Below are positions 12,415 through 23,230 of a DNA stretch of 64,000 nucleotides, piece by piece (positions within the stretch are counted from its first letter, which is position 1; each line of letters starts with the position of its first letter). The translations under genes were made by a program, and so were the position numbers. Origin of the DNA: Dastarcus helophoroides (taxonomy: Eukaryota; Arthropoda; Insecta; Coleoptera; Bothrideridae); the NCBI GenBank assembly GCA_028583605.1, contig CM053331.1, positions 10,400,857-10,464,856 of the forward strand. Reading direction: 5' to 3'. Below the pieces are notes generated by a model. It saw nothing but the letters and a program-made list of their open reading frames with translations. It was not told the origin of the DNA and did no database searches.

Positions 12415-14050
12415 AACACCTAATCCTAAAATTAACCCTTATATTCTAAGAATATTCACTTCGTACATAATCGACCGCATTTTAACTCGCATGCCCATCT
12501 AATCATACATGTCGTAGTGTCACAATTCCTTATCTATTAACCTTAACTATTTTTAACAGAGATGAGTGAACTAAAGGCCCAGCGCAACCATTCATAGGTT
12601 CCTATTTACAAGCAATTAACATAGAATTCTTATTTACTACTTTTAAGAGTTTAATATTATTATCTATCCTATGATCTAATTTAAAAGCATGTCGACACTT
12701 GACTTCTCAGTTCTTACGTACCTCAAATGAGCCAAATGCTAGTTCAGTGGATTTTAAGAGATCGTCTAGTTTGCCCGACGTACTTTTGAGGACAAAAAGA
12801 TTGTCATGGAAATTCATATATATTTACAGTCGAATCAATTTACACTTATGAACGAACAGCTTGATCTTCTGAACACACCTCTAATTGAAGTTTCGGACGA
12901 GAATTCGGATTAGACGAAAGATTCGTAGGAGTATGTGATCCATTTAGCTTGTTAGCATAACAGCTATACAAATCGCTGATATAATCGTCGATGATGCTGA
13001 AAAGCGAAACCAGGTTTGGTCATAGCAAATATTTATCGAAACATCGTGGAATTTTTAATATCGTTTGTTGTTTTAATCGTTAATTAAGTTTAATAGTTAT
13101 TAATATTAAAGAATTCCACAAAGTAAGGGTTAGAAATGTTAATTATTTAGTAATACATCTACAAGAACTTTTATTTCAAGATTGTTAGTCTAATATTACT
13201 TTTAACGAAACTGACAGTAGAAAAAATATCATTTTATACCATTAAGAATGAATGTATCAAGTGCAACAAATTTATTTCTGAAAAAAATTCGAGATTTAGA
13301 AATAATTTGACTACGTCTACAAAATTTTCAAAGGAGATTTCGGGAAAAAGATATTATTAAAAATGAAAATCGAAATTTAGATTCTTTGACAAAAATTTGA
13401 AAATAATAATATGAAAACTTGTTGTTTTGAGTAGAGAGAAACGAAAAATTGAAAAATTTAAACTTCAGATCAGAAATTTCGATGAAAAGATAAAATTTTC
13501 AGAAAACACCTAAAATAAAGTTTTTTCGAAACCGACTTTTTTTCTTCAAACTTTTATTTTTCTGTAGATTTTAAGTTAACCTTCAAAATACTGGGTGATT
13601 CAAAAGTATTTGAACAAAGTTCAGGAGATGATTGTTTACATTATTTTGAAATGAAAAGTTTCTATAAAAATTGTCTTTTAATGTTTTTGTTATCTTGCGA
13701 AGATTGTACCGTCGTCTTTGTAATTCCCTGTGGATATTGAATTTTACAAATAATTAGGAATAATAATTTTTAAAGAATTTTAAAGTAGTCTGAGCTTATT
13801 TTATAAAATTTGTTGAATGAAATACGCATCCAAGGACACTTGGACGAATTTTTGCATAAAGGAATAAAGCCCCGAATTATTAAAAATTAGATTTTGAGCA
13901 CACAGTTCAGAAGAAATCATTGTTATAAAAAAGGACCAGGTCTCTCTATTAACCAAAGAACTCTTCAGCTGATTGAGTTGGGCAGGAAAAAACCTGCCGA
14001 AGTGAACCAAGTGATTTGGCTCCTTTCTGCAAAACAAAAAATTAGTAATA
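12415..14050. other. Unassigned DNA with a transposon-tip fragment
   Basis: No supported gene was found. At about 13,592 the words TACTGGGTGATTCAAAAGTA resemble the tips of small Tc1/mariner-like elements, but no partner end was found. The 91-codon minus-strand frame at 13,801-14,076 has no recognised domain. Confidence 0.45.
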
Positions 14051-14573
14051 TACAGTAAAACCTGTTTACCGGCCACCTTTTAATACCGGTCACCTGAGAT
14101 AACGGACAGTTTTAACTTTCTAAGAATTGAAGGTAGGTATTTCCGTATGTATGAACCTTGCAATAATGGTTACCTTTATATATCGGCCACCAGATTTGGA
14201 ATTTTTGTAGTTTAATCACATTTAAATTTACCTTCCAATAAGGGTTGGGTTGTTTACAATTTCTATTTACCTGTAATAAGGATGTTTTTTTAATAAGAGA
14301 TAAGGTTCCCTCTAAACTACGCATTTAGTTACACTTCAAGTTATTATTTTACAATTATAAATTAAATAAAAACGTAAGCAAGGCATAAATTTAGATAGAA
14401 CAACAGAATTTCGTATCAATATCAGAATTTGTTTCCGCTTATTTTAAATTTTTACCTAATACATAATAGTGACCTTAAAATATTGAATATTTGTGAAAAA
14501 AATCTAAAAATTAGAAATAAATTAAAATTTTTATAGGAAAAATGTGGAAAGTCGAAATTTCTACCAAAAATTT

Positions 14574-14955
14574 GTATGCAAGTAGAATGCAACCTAGACT
14601 AAAAATTCATGCAGCCCTCCAGGCATGTATAGTGAATCATAGGTAGCTGAACTACCAATAGTTGAAACACTGCCACCTAGCGAAGCGGTTGATCTCTAGG
14701 AAAAAGTTCCCAGAAGACAAGGATTCTAATGCATAGACCAAGACGTTTGAACATTTATTAGATACAAAATTTGGAAACCAAATACCGGTTTCGATCTTGT
14801 TTGATCTCGTCAGGTTGGTATATCCAACTCGAATCCTAACAAATGTTCCGATAAGTAAGTACTAAGAAATTAACGGACCTCAAGCGTGTGACTTCTTAGT
14901 ACTATTGTCACCTATTGGTCCATAGAGATACTATGGCCATCGCCAACAATTTTGT
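14574..14955 (-). repeat. Family A ribozyme unit, minus strand
   Basis: One copy of the ~381-bp family A unit, inverted relative to the two units that follow. Recognisable blocks are GTATGCAAGTAGAATGCAAC, a CACTATACACGCC-type block, GAAGCGGTT, the hammerhead core at 14,789-14,813, and the small hairpin CATAGAGATACTATG. The unit has no open frame. Confidence 0.8.
14789..14813 (-). ncRNA. Hammerhead ribozyme-like core, family A copy 1
   Basis: On the minus strand the box CTGACGA is followed by a 5-bp stem (GATCA / AGATC, one mismatch), a loop AACA, then GAAA. This is the universally conserved CTGANGA-stem II-GAAA core. After GAAA comes CCGGTATTTGGTT, which can form a 3-bp stem III (ACC/GGT) followed by a GUU cleavage triplet. 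Activity is inferred only. Confidence 0.6.
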
Positions 14956-14975
14956 ATGCAAGTAGAATGCATAGA

Positions 14976-15237
14976 TGTTCAAACCTATTAAGCTGTGAAT
15001 TAGAATCCTTGTCTTCTGAGAACTTTTTCTTAGAGAGCAACCGCTTCGCTAGGTGGCAGTGTTTCAACTGTTGGTGACGGTAGTACTAAGAAGGCACACG
15101 CTTGACGTCCGTGAATTTTTTAGTACTTACTTGTCGGAAGATTTGTTAGCATTCGAGTTGGATATACCAAACTGACGAGATCTAATAAGATCGAAACCGA
15201 TATTTGGTTTCCAAATTTCGAATCCAATAATTATTTA
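14976..15237 (+). repeat. Family A ribozyme unit, plus strand, internally deleted
   Basis: A direct-orientation unit starting near ATGTTCAAACCTATT. Compared with the next unit it lacks roughly 120-150 bp between TTTCAACTGTTGGT and GGTAGTACT. It ends with a complete hammerhead-like region (core at 15,172-15,196). Confidence 0.8.
15172..15196 (+). ncRNA. Hammerhead ribozyme-like core, family A copy 2
   Basis: CTGACGA, perfect stem GATCT/AGATC, loop AATA, then GAAA. Flanks ATTCGA (upstream) and TCGAAT (downstream) are complementary and could form the outer part of stem I. TTGGA and TCCAA could pair inside it. This leaves an unpaired stretch TATACCAAA next to the core, which is unusual. The short stem III (ACC with GAT, now weakened) suggests decay in this copy. 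Confidence 0.6.
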
Positions 15238-15640
15238 AACCTATTGGCCTGTGCATTAGAATCCTTGTCTTCTTGGAAGTTTTTTCTAGAGAGCAACCGC
15301 TTCGTTAGGTGGCAGTATTTCAACTGTTGGTTGTTCAGCTTCCTATGATTTACTATACACGCCTGAAGGGCTGCATGAATTTGTAGTCTAGGTTGCAATT
15401 CTACTTGCATACGACATTGTTGGCGGTGGTCATAGTTTCTCTATGGACCAATAGATGGCGGTAGTACTAAAAAGTCACGCGTTTCACGTCGGTGAATTCT
15501 TTAGTACTTACTTGTCGGAACATTTGTTAGCATTTGAGTTAAATATACCAAACTGACGAGATCTAACAAGATCGAAACCGGTATTTGATTTCCAAACTTC
15601 GAATCTAATAAATGTTCAGACCTATTGGTCTGTGCATTAA
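15238..15640 (+). repeat. Family A ribozyme unit, plus strand, full length
   Basis: The most complete unit. Blocks in order: CCTATTGG, AATCCTTGTCTTC, AGAGAGCAACCGCTTCG, GGTGGCAG, ACTATACACGCC, GCTGCATGAATTTGTAG, CTTGCATAC, a hairpin CATAGTTTCTCTATG, AGATGGCGG, TTAGTACTTACTTGTCGG, then the ribozyme region. The distance from the previous core to this one is 381 bp, which sets the unit length. There is no open frame of note. Confidence 0.85.
15553..15577 (+). ncRNA. Hammerhead ribozyme-like core, family A copy 3
   Basis: CTGACGA, perfect 5-bp stem GATCT/AGATC, loop AACA, then GAAA, followed by CCGGTATTTGATT. Stem II and both conserved boxes are intact. Stem III (ACC/GAT) is weakened by one change relative to the copies that read GGT. 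Confidence 0.65.
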
Positions 15641-16640
15641 AAATTTGTAGTTTTCCGAGTAAGTCAAAATTTGGAGAACATTTTTTGTCTAAAATGGAAT
15701 CTCATAGCAAAAAATTTGAGATTTCGCAAAAAAATTGCAATTTCTGGAAAAATCTTAGTTTTCAGGGCAAAATTAAAAGACTCGTTGTTTTAAAGAAATA
15801 TCAAAATTCGAAAGTAATAAAAATTTAAAATTTATCCTGATATTGCTACATTTTTCTGAAAAATTAGAAATTTTTGCAGAAATTTGGCTTTTATCTCGAA
15901 ATTTCGATTTTTACTCGAAATCTCTACAAATTTTTATTTTTTATTAGAATTACAAAGTAAAGTTAACTCTAAAATGTCCTAACGTCGTGATGAAAAAAAT
16001 TGAAATTTTTAGAGCAAATTAGGGGAAAGTAAAATTCATGCAAATATAAGCGGTGAGGTTAAAATTTCGGTGAAAAATATTTATAATAAAATTTCAAGGA
16101 AAAGTCAAAATTTCAAGACATTTTCTTTGCATATAATATTTGGACAAAATGATTTTTGTCCAATAAATATAAAGTTTGCACAAAAAAATCAAAATTTTCT
16201 AGAAATAACTGAAATTTTAAGAAAAAATATGAAATTTCTGTTCAGAAAAATAAAAAAACGTGAATTTAAGTAAAAACTAAAGACTCAATTTTTTAGAGAA
16301 ATGTCAAACTGTGAAAAAAGTTACATTTAGATTTTTTAAAGAAATATCAATTATTTTTTCGAAATTTCTATATTTTTCCAAAAATTTGGTTTTTTTTGTC
16401 TCCAAATTACAAATTCATTCTCAAAACTTTTTCTCAAAATGTCTGCAAAACTTAGTTTATAACAATTTTTAGTTTTTCGTCAAAATTAAAAATAAAATAA
16501 ACTTGAAGATGTTAATTCGTGAAAGAAACTTGAAATTTCGATAAATGCAAATCATAGAAAACTCAAAATTTCTATAACAAAAGTCTTTTAGGAAGGAAAT
16601 TTTCAGAAATGTCATAAGTTTTGAGAAAAAACTCGAAAGT
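15640..16640. repeat. Array segment with mixed A-rich/T-rich orientation
   Basis: Low-complexity DNA of the AAATTTCGA / TCAAAATTT type, mainly A-rich on the plus strand, inside the 2.9-kb TA-flanked element. Short Lys/Asn/Phe-rich frames here are products of the repeats. Confidence 0.7.
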
Positions 16641-17089
16641 GGAAATTAAGGGTACTGCAGTTCCACAGTGCCTATGTGCCAGCCACCGTTGCATTTAATG
16701 TTATCGATTTATTATACTAAACATTAGACACACCAATGAAGAGGTATTTTTGAAGGTTAAAGTGTAATTGGCGGAAAACTTAAGTACAATTAAATAATTA
16801 TCCAATCTATTGACAGTAAAGTAGATGCTTGCGGTAGGTAACGTGTACAAATATTTACTTGAATTTAAAGTAATTCTTGCCTGTTTTGCGTTGTAACCTG
16901 TATATATCGGCCACCTTTCCATAACGGCTAATAATTTAGATTAATTTGATGGCCGCTATTTACAGGTTTTACTGTATTAATGTTTTCATAGGTGTAGCTA
17001 GAATAGAGCAGGGCAGTGTACGGTATCTGTTCCCTCTGATTCACGTAATCAATCAAAAATTTATATTGAACTAGGGTGATATTTTTCAG

Positions 17090-20010
17090 AAGTTTCCATT
17101 TTTTTCTTTAAAATTCGTTCTTTTTTGAAATTTCAATATCTTCTCCAAATAACGACATTTTTTTCTCAAAATTCTCAATTTTTCACAAATTTGTCTTTTT
17201 CTTTTGTAATTTAGAATTTGAATTAAAAATTTTGAAATGGTATGTCAAAATTCTCCGGTTTATTTCAAAATTTTGCTATTCCTCAAATTTCCACTTTTTG
17301 TGAAAAATCTGATATAACTTTTGGTTGCTTTATTAACTTTTTCTAATAATTTGTCTGATTTTTAATAAAAAAGTAAACATTATGGGAAATATTATTTGAA
17401 ACATTTCACTTTTTAAAAAATTGATATTCATCTTTTGTACCCTTAAACCAATAAATATTAAACAATACAACAACAGTTGCTCTAACGCGTTTCGATAGCT
17501 TAGCTGTTATTGTCAGAGAGTTTTTGTATAAGGGCAACATTTCGGGAAAACAATTTTTCGGGAATTTCAAGTTTTTTTTTAAATCTAACTTTCTGGAAAT
17601 TCATAAATGGTATTTTTTAAAAGTTTGATAACCATCTCAATACTAAACAGGGTGGAGTGTGTGTGTGTGTCTCCCTCTGGCTTAAACAGTTAAAGAAAAT
17701 TAAATATTTATCTAGAAAATTCCTACCTTTTGCTCCAAATTCACCCAATTTTCGAAGTTTCGACAAAATTGGCCTTGAGATATTTCGAATATTTAGTAAA
17801 TTTGTCCTCGAAAATTTAATCTTTGTGGTAATATCGATCTGTTTTTTTTTGAAGCCTTTATTTTTTTCTCAAAATTTTGCTCTTTTTACAGAATTTATCT
17901 TTGCTTTTTCAAATTTCGATTTTTTTCTCGATTTCATCGAAATTGTGGCCTTTTCAACCTGATCCTTGAAGTTCACCATTTTCCCAAAATTTGAATTGAT
18001 TTCAACATTCGTCTCTTTAATAATGCGTTCTTAAAATTCTACGTTCAACGCCATATACACATTTTTATTTTGTATTTCGTATTTTACTCCAATTTTATCT
18101 TTTTGTTTTCAAAATTTCAATCAATTTTTTTCAAAATTTGCCATTTTTTTGTTTTGGTTTTGTTCAGAAAAATAGACTTCTTGTATTTCTGTGCAAAAAT
18201 AACACTTTTATTTTCAAAAGTTTTTGCTTCTGTTGTTGTGTGTTTTTTGATTCTACTTAAAAAATTTGGACCTCTTCTCAAAATTTGGACTTGACAAAAT
18301 TTTCGATCCTTCAAAATTTCTATCGTTTTGAAAACTTCGATTTCTTTGAAAAATTCATGTTTTATAAATTCAAATGATACACTTTTTTGGCGATCTCGAC
18401 ATTTATGAAAATTTCATAATTTACTTCAGAATTTCGATTTTCTCCGACATTTCTTCAACATTTTTGAATTTTATTGAAAACTTCAAGAAAGAATCTCGAC
18501 ATTTTCGGTAATTTTTGCTCTCCTTGAATATGTCCAATTTTTGGAGACCGGATCTTTCTTCGAAGCAGTGACTTTTTATGAAATTTCGATGTTTTCAAAA
18601 TTTAAAGCTTTATTAGATCTCTAGCTTTTTTAAATTTTTTTTTAATATTTCACCTTTTCAGAATATTTTAAGAATCTTTACCTTGTTTTGAAATGTTCGT
18701 CTATATCATTCATCGTTTTGATTTTATTTTTGAATTTCAATTATTTTCAAAATTTCGAATCTAACTCAAAACTTAACTTTTTTAAGTATCGACATTCTTT
18801 AAAATTTCGAGTCCTTTTAAAAGTTCCTTTTTTCAAAATTTTTTATTTGAAAATTTCAACTTTTCGAAAATCTTTACCTTTTTCAAAAATTCAATATCTT
18901 TTGAAAATTAATTACGATTCTTCACAATTTTTAACTTTTATTGAAAATTTGGATTTTACAAATTTTTAAATTTTTGCTTTTTTCCTAAATATTTGACTTT
19001 TTTGAAAATAAAGCTTTTCAAAAAAAACATTTTTTTAAATATCTTTTTGTTTGTCCTCGAAAATTTAATCTTTGTGGTAATATCGATCTGTTTTTTTTGA
19101 AGCCTTTATCTTTTTCTCAAAATTTTGTTTTTTTTTTCAGAATTCGTCTTTGCTTTTTGAAATTTCCTTGATTTCTTCGAAGTTGCGCTTTCTCAACCTG
19201 ATCTCTGAAATTCGCCATTTCCTCAAAATTCGAAAACGAGTTCTTAAAATTCTACATGAGATATACATTTTTTATATATACAATTTTATATTTTTTTTCA
19301 AAATTTTCGATCAATTCATTTCAAAACTTGCTATTTTTTTTAGGTTTCGACTATTCAGAAAAATAGACTTATTTTATTTCTGTGCAAAAATTACACTTTT
19401 ATTTTCAAAATTTGTTTTTTTTTTCTGGGAATTTCTAATAGGTTTTAAAATTTGTTTTTTTTCACTTTTCTACTTTATTCGCAAAATTGACTTTATTTTT
19501 ATTAAATTGAATTTTTTCTGGAAAATTTCGAATTTTTTCTCAATTGTGAAGTTTTCCTCAAAATTTCGATTGCAAATTTTGCCTTCATTGTTAACATTGT
19601 TTTTTTTTGAAAAGCTTGACCTTTTAGACTCTGAATTTCGAAAAATTTTGACTGGATTCCTAGAGTTTTTTTTTAGTTTCTTGCTTAATGTTTGGATCCC
19701 TATCTCAAATGTTGATATTTAACATTATTAAAAATTTTGATTTTGTATCGAAATTTATCCTTATCGAATTGATTTGCAAAATTTACTTTTTATAATGAAA
19801 ATTTCAGAAATCGTCTTTTTTCAAAATGTCGTATTTTTTTGATAATCATCCTTTTCTGAAAGCCGACTTTTCGAAAATAACAACTTGGAAATTACAACTT
19901 TTATTTAAAAATGCGATGTACATTATGTCTTTGGAAATGTTGACGTTTTCTTCTAAATTGACTTCCATTTATACAATAATGTACGAAGTTATTTCTCAAA
20001 GTCTTTTTTT
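17090..20010. repeat. Degenerate T-rich array 3 with higher-order duplication
   Basis: T-rich plus-strand array with longer diverged duplicates. Segment alpha (about 17,800-18,230) recurs at about 19,048-19,425, sharing CCTCGAAAATTTAATC, GGTAATATCGATCTG and AAAAATAGACTT. Segment beta (about 18,255-18,985) recurs at 21.99-23.34 kb, sharing CTTGAATATGTCCAATTT and TTTGGAGACCGGAT. A GT run lies at about 17,656-17,671. The 190-codon frame at 19,150-19,722 is a repeat translation, not a gene. Confidence 0.8.
17428..17522 (-). repeat. Family B hairpin module, decayed, minus strand
   Basis: It keeps TTGCTCTAACGCGTTTCGAT and the hairpin GATAGC/GCTGTT with changes, plus a diverged CTTTTGTACCCTTAAACCAA segment. 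It is more diverged than the other copies and sits inside array DNA. Confidence 0.7.
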
Positions 20011-21780
20011 TTCTGGAGGTTCATTCTACTCTGTAAAAAGTCGCCCACTTGTTTTAAAGATACAACCGATTCTGATGGATAACTAAATAAAATATTCCTT
20101 TAATAAAAGTTTGAATATTTCACCCATTAAAATGTTTAAAAGGATATTTGTATAGCCAAATAAAATAATGATTTACTCTTAAATTGTACCCTGTACAAAA
20201 AATACAATAAACATGTTTTTTATATCTTCCTAAAGAAGCCCCAGGATCATTGGTTTTTAGAATTTTCATGTTAAAGTATTGTTAAAAACCACCTCTAAAA
20301 CTTCGTCAAAGTATGTTTGAAAAACGTTTGTTTCACTTTTGACACATGACATGTGAGGTATCAAACTACTGAAAAATTTTTTTTTAATTTTAAAACGAGA
20401 AAGTCCAATATGGCATTTATCAGAAAAAACAAAGTTGCCGTAGTTTTATCAGCAATTATTTAGTACAAAAAATAATAGACTACGCCACTGATGAGAAACC
20501 AAGCAAACAATGTAAAAGGTATTTTTCAATTGGACTACAAACAATGGAGTTACAGACACATTTTAAAAAATTACGTTTGTCATTTTTTTCCTAACAAAAT
20601 CCAAAAAAGCTGGTACTCAATAATTGTTTTCTCAGAAGTGAAAAATGAAGATACCCCAGACCCAGTGGGACGTACTTTATAGCTGGAGACCGGCTAGGTA
20701 GCTAAATATGCATATCATCGTAATTTGAACGTAACATCATTCTGTAATCTGCATGAAATCTAAACTGATTAAATTATTTTTGTTACGTGTATCCAATCCA
20801 ATATATTTGCTACTAAGTTAACGTATTTGTTTTTTTTTTTTAATTCGAAGAGTAGACGAATTTTATAAAGCAAAGGCGGCCTTTATAAATGAAAAGAATA
20901 ATGGAACTTTTACAGGGGACATTAGGCGACATTAAAAATTATTCACGTTCCATAATGAAAATTCGATTAAAGTCGTTTACCTATCTGCCAGTTTTATCAC
21001 TCATACTTGACTAAATTCCGGAAGGTGTTCAAGAGTATCTTTGTTACAATTTACCTATTGATCGTCCCTCTTTGTTGGGTCACAATTTACCAATTTGCGA
21101 AGCGTCAAAGCAATCGCTTATAATTGCTTTAGTCAAATCATTGTTTTGGACTAACTGCGTTAATGCCTTTGTTAAAAACGGGAAATTACTGGCAACTTTT
21201 CCGAAAGGGCTTTATAACGACGAGAGTTGCAGGCCGACCAGCATTTGATAGGTAATTGATTTGTACCATTAACCCCATGACCCGTTTGTGTGCTAATGTT
21301 GTGTTGCTGCTTCGTTTCGAATTATTTCGAATTAATTTCTGCTACCTTGTTTCGTTTGAATTAGGCGATTAATTAGAGTTTTGTTTATCGAAATTATAAC
21401 ATGGACGGGCGTTTTAAAGAGCGAACGATGCCGATGTTTAAATACAGATGTTAATTAAATTGCGTTAAAAAATACAAACGGGCTGAAATATCCGCAAACC
21501 TACTGTTTAGAAATATCAGCGTATACTGAAATTTAATGCTCTGCTGTGTCTGTTCAAAAGTATTTCATGCAGGATTCGATATTAGCAGCAGCTTCCTTTG
21601 AATATAGGGCATGTCTTTTCAATAGTGGGGCGAGCCTCTCTTGGGGACGTACAGATATCATAGAAGATCGTGGTCGGACACCTGAAAGAAAAATCCACCT
21701 GAAGTCCTAAAATCACTTTTTAATTAATTTATTCGGTAGTTCAAGTTTTGACAATCCCGATTTTTATCGCTCCATTTGCC
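20011..21780. other. Unassigned DNA between arrays
   Basis: No gene was recognised. A C run (about 10 C) lies at 21,780-21,790, where the array resumes. The 63-codon frame at 20,491-20,682 has no recognisable domain. Confidence 0.5.
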
Positions 21781-22093
21781 CCCCCCCCCTCTAAAATTAA
21801 AGTTTTTTAAAATTTCGACTTATTAAACAATTTCTGCTTGTTCAAATGTGTTTTAATTTTCATTTTTATCAAATTCTAATTTTGTTCTAACATTTCGGCT
21901 TTTCCTCAAAATTTCTTTTTTTTTAATTTGGTTAAAAATTTCGGTTTTTCAAATTTTTTATATTAGGTTTTTTTTAAAGTTAAGGTATTTTGATCCTATT
22001 TGAAAAATTTGGACCTCTTTTTAAAATTTGGACTTGACAAAATTTTTTTCACTTTCTCCGACATTTCTTCAACAACATTTTTGAATTATTTTG

Positions 22094-22226
22094 GTGGAAA
22101 GGATTGGTCGTTGGTTATCTTCAACAATTGAAATACTGAACTTGTCCCCTGAAACCAAACAACGTTTGTTGTGTTTTTTAATCTTTCTTGGATTCAGGAG
22201 ACAAGTTCTGTATTTCAGTTGTTGAA
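22094..22226. mobile_element. Family B inverted-repeat insertion lacking its hairpin centre
   Basis: Two arms of the family B module face each other: ATTGAAATACTGAACTTGTC on the left and GACAAGTTCTGTATTTCAGT on the right. The ribozyme-like centre is missing. The insertion is absent from the paralogous array copy at about 18.45 kb. It is flanked by near-identical 14-bp direct repeats, TTTTGAATTATTTT and TTTTGAATTTTTTT, a likely target duplication. Confidence 0.7.
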
Positions 22227-22860
22227 TTTTGAATTTTTTTAAAGAAGGATTTCGACACTTTTGAAAATTTTTGCTTTCCTTGAATATGTCCAATTTTTGG
22301 AGACCGGATATTTCTTCGAAACTGTGACTTCTTATAAAATTTTGATCTTTTCAAAATTTAAAGTTTTATTACATCTATATCTTTTTTTAAAATTTTTTTA
22401 AAAATTGGATCTTTTCAGAATATTTTAAAAATCTTTACCTTGTTTTGAAATTTTGGGCTCATTCATCATTATGATTTTTTTTAGAATTTCAATTATTTTA
22501 AAAATTTCGAATCTAACTCAAAACTTAACTTTTTCAAGTATCGACATTTTTAAAAATTTCGAGTCCTTTTGAAATTTTTTAAAATTAATTATGATTTTTC
22601 ACAATTTTCAACTTATTCTCTGCAATTTATTTGCGAAGTATTCATATTTGTATGCAGTTTTATTGGCTTTTTCTTCGCCGGTCACTCCTTTCACAATCCT
22701 AAATTTCAGTACCTTCTATTGAGGAATGGCAACAGCGATTGCGTTGGTTCTTGGTTTGTCAATCGCTGTTTGGGACTCAACACTGAAAAAAACTTAAAAC
22801 TATATTAACATCCAAACGACGTAAAAAATAAATAACAACAAGATTATTCAAAATTTTTAA

Positions 22861-22895
22861 CGTTTCGGGCAGTGTTATTCTCTGCCCGTCGTCAG
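22861..22895 (-). ncRNA. Hammerhead-like hairpin downstream of PLE-2 coding tail
   Basis: On the minus strand CTGACGA is followed by a perfect 7-bp stem CGGGCAG/CTGCCCG and AAAC. If the outer C-G pair is opened, the read is CTGACGA, one extra C, stem GGGCAG/CTGCCC, then GAAAC. This is the hammerhead core with one extra nucleotide. Family B shows the same one-nucleotide departure. It lies about 90 bp after the GIY-YIG frame, as expected for a 3' terminal structure of a Penelope-like element. Confidence 0.5.
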
Positions 22896-22985
22896 AAAAC
22901 CAATTCAAATGTATTCCTTTACAAATTTTTTGTTAGCTGTCAGAAAGTAATTCTGACAGTTTATTAGGTTATTCCTTAGGTGATT

Positions 22986-23230
22986 CTAAGGCGACCCAAT
23001 TGTTTTTCTCGTTTTAACAATGGCAGCCATACCGTTAATATCAATCGAACAATTTGCGACACAGTTATCTCCATTTAGTAAAATTAAAGCTGCTTCTTTA
23101 ATTTTTCTTTTTTTATTATGTGTTTCTTTGCCAATAATGCAGGATTTTGTCCACTGAATTCTGTGATCGTATTGAAAAGAGTGTTCGCAAATTTTTGATT
23201 TTGAAAAATCTCCCTTAGGTAATTCTTTAG
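22986..23230 (-). pseudogene. Penelope-like GIY-YIG endonuclease, C-terminal part
   Basis: The minus-strand frame reads ELPKGDFSKSKICEHSF, then HRIQW, KKRKIKEAALILL and a short tail. This matches the end of the GIY-YIG domain of Penelope-like polyproteins: the S-x-IA-x-H...H-x-I-x-W block and the later KRxxKEA..I block that carries the conserved Glu. The reverse transcriptase and the GIY/YIG segment are missing; the frame runs upstream only into array sequence. In the family this endonuclease nicks target DNA. This fragment cannot do so. It sits inside the 663-bp PLE-2 insertion, followed by the hairpin. Confidence 0.7.

Larger units (their letters stand above)
14053..16974. mobile_element. 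2.9-kb TA-flanked inverted-repeat element (pogo/Tigger-like ends)
   Basis: The outer 13 bp, CAGTAAAACCTGT, are perfect inverted repeats, each followed by a GGCCA block. TA lies just outside both ends (14,051-52 and 16,975-76). Near each end is the subterminal word TATATATCGGCCACC (about 14,176 and 16,902), in the same orientation. TA targeting and a CAGT-type tip suit the pogo/Tigger branch of Tc1/mariner (inference). No transposase frame is visible. The inside is filled by family A ribozyme units (14.57-15.64 kb) and by an array segment, so the original element was probably short and grew by nested insertion. Confidence 0.7.

Noticed and set aside
13801..14076. 91-codon minus-strand frame as a possible gene
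   Set aside because: No recognised domain; its 5' part overlaps the end of the 2.9-kb inverted-repeat element.
19150..19722. 190-codon plus-strand open frame, the longest of the window
   Set aside because: It lies wholly in T-rich array DNA and translates to Phe/Ile/Leu/Lys repeats. The T-rich strand has few stop codons by composition, and no domain or codon bias is visible.
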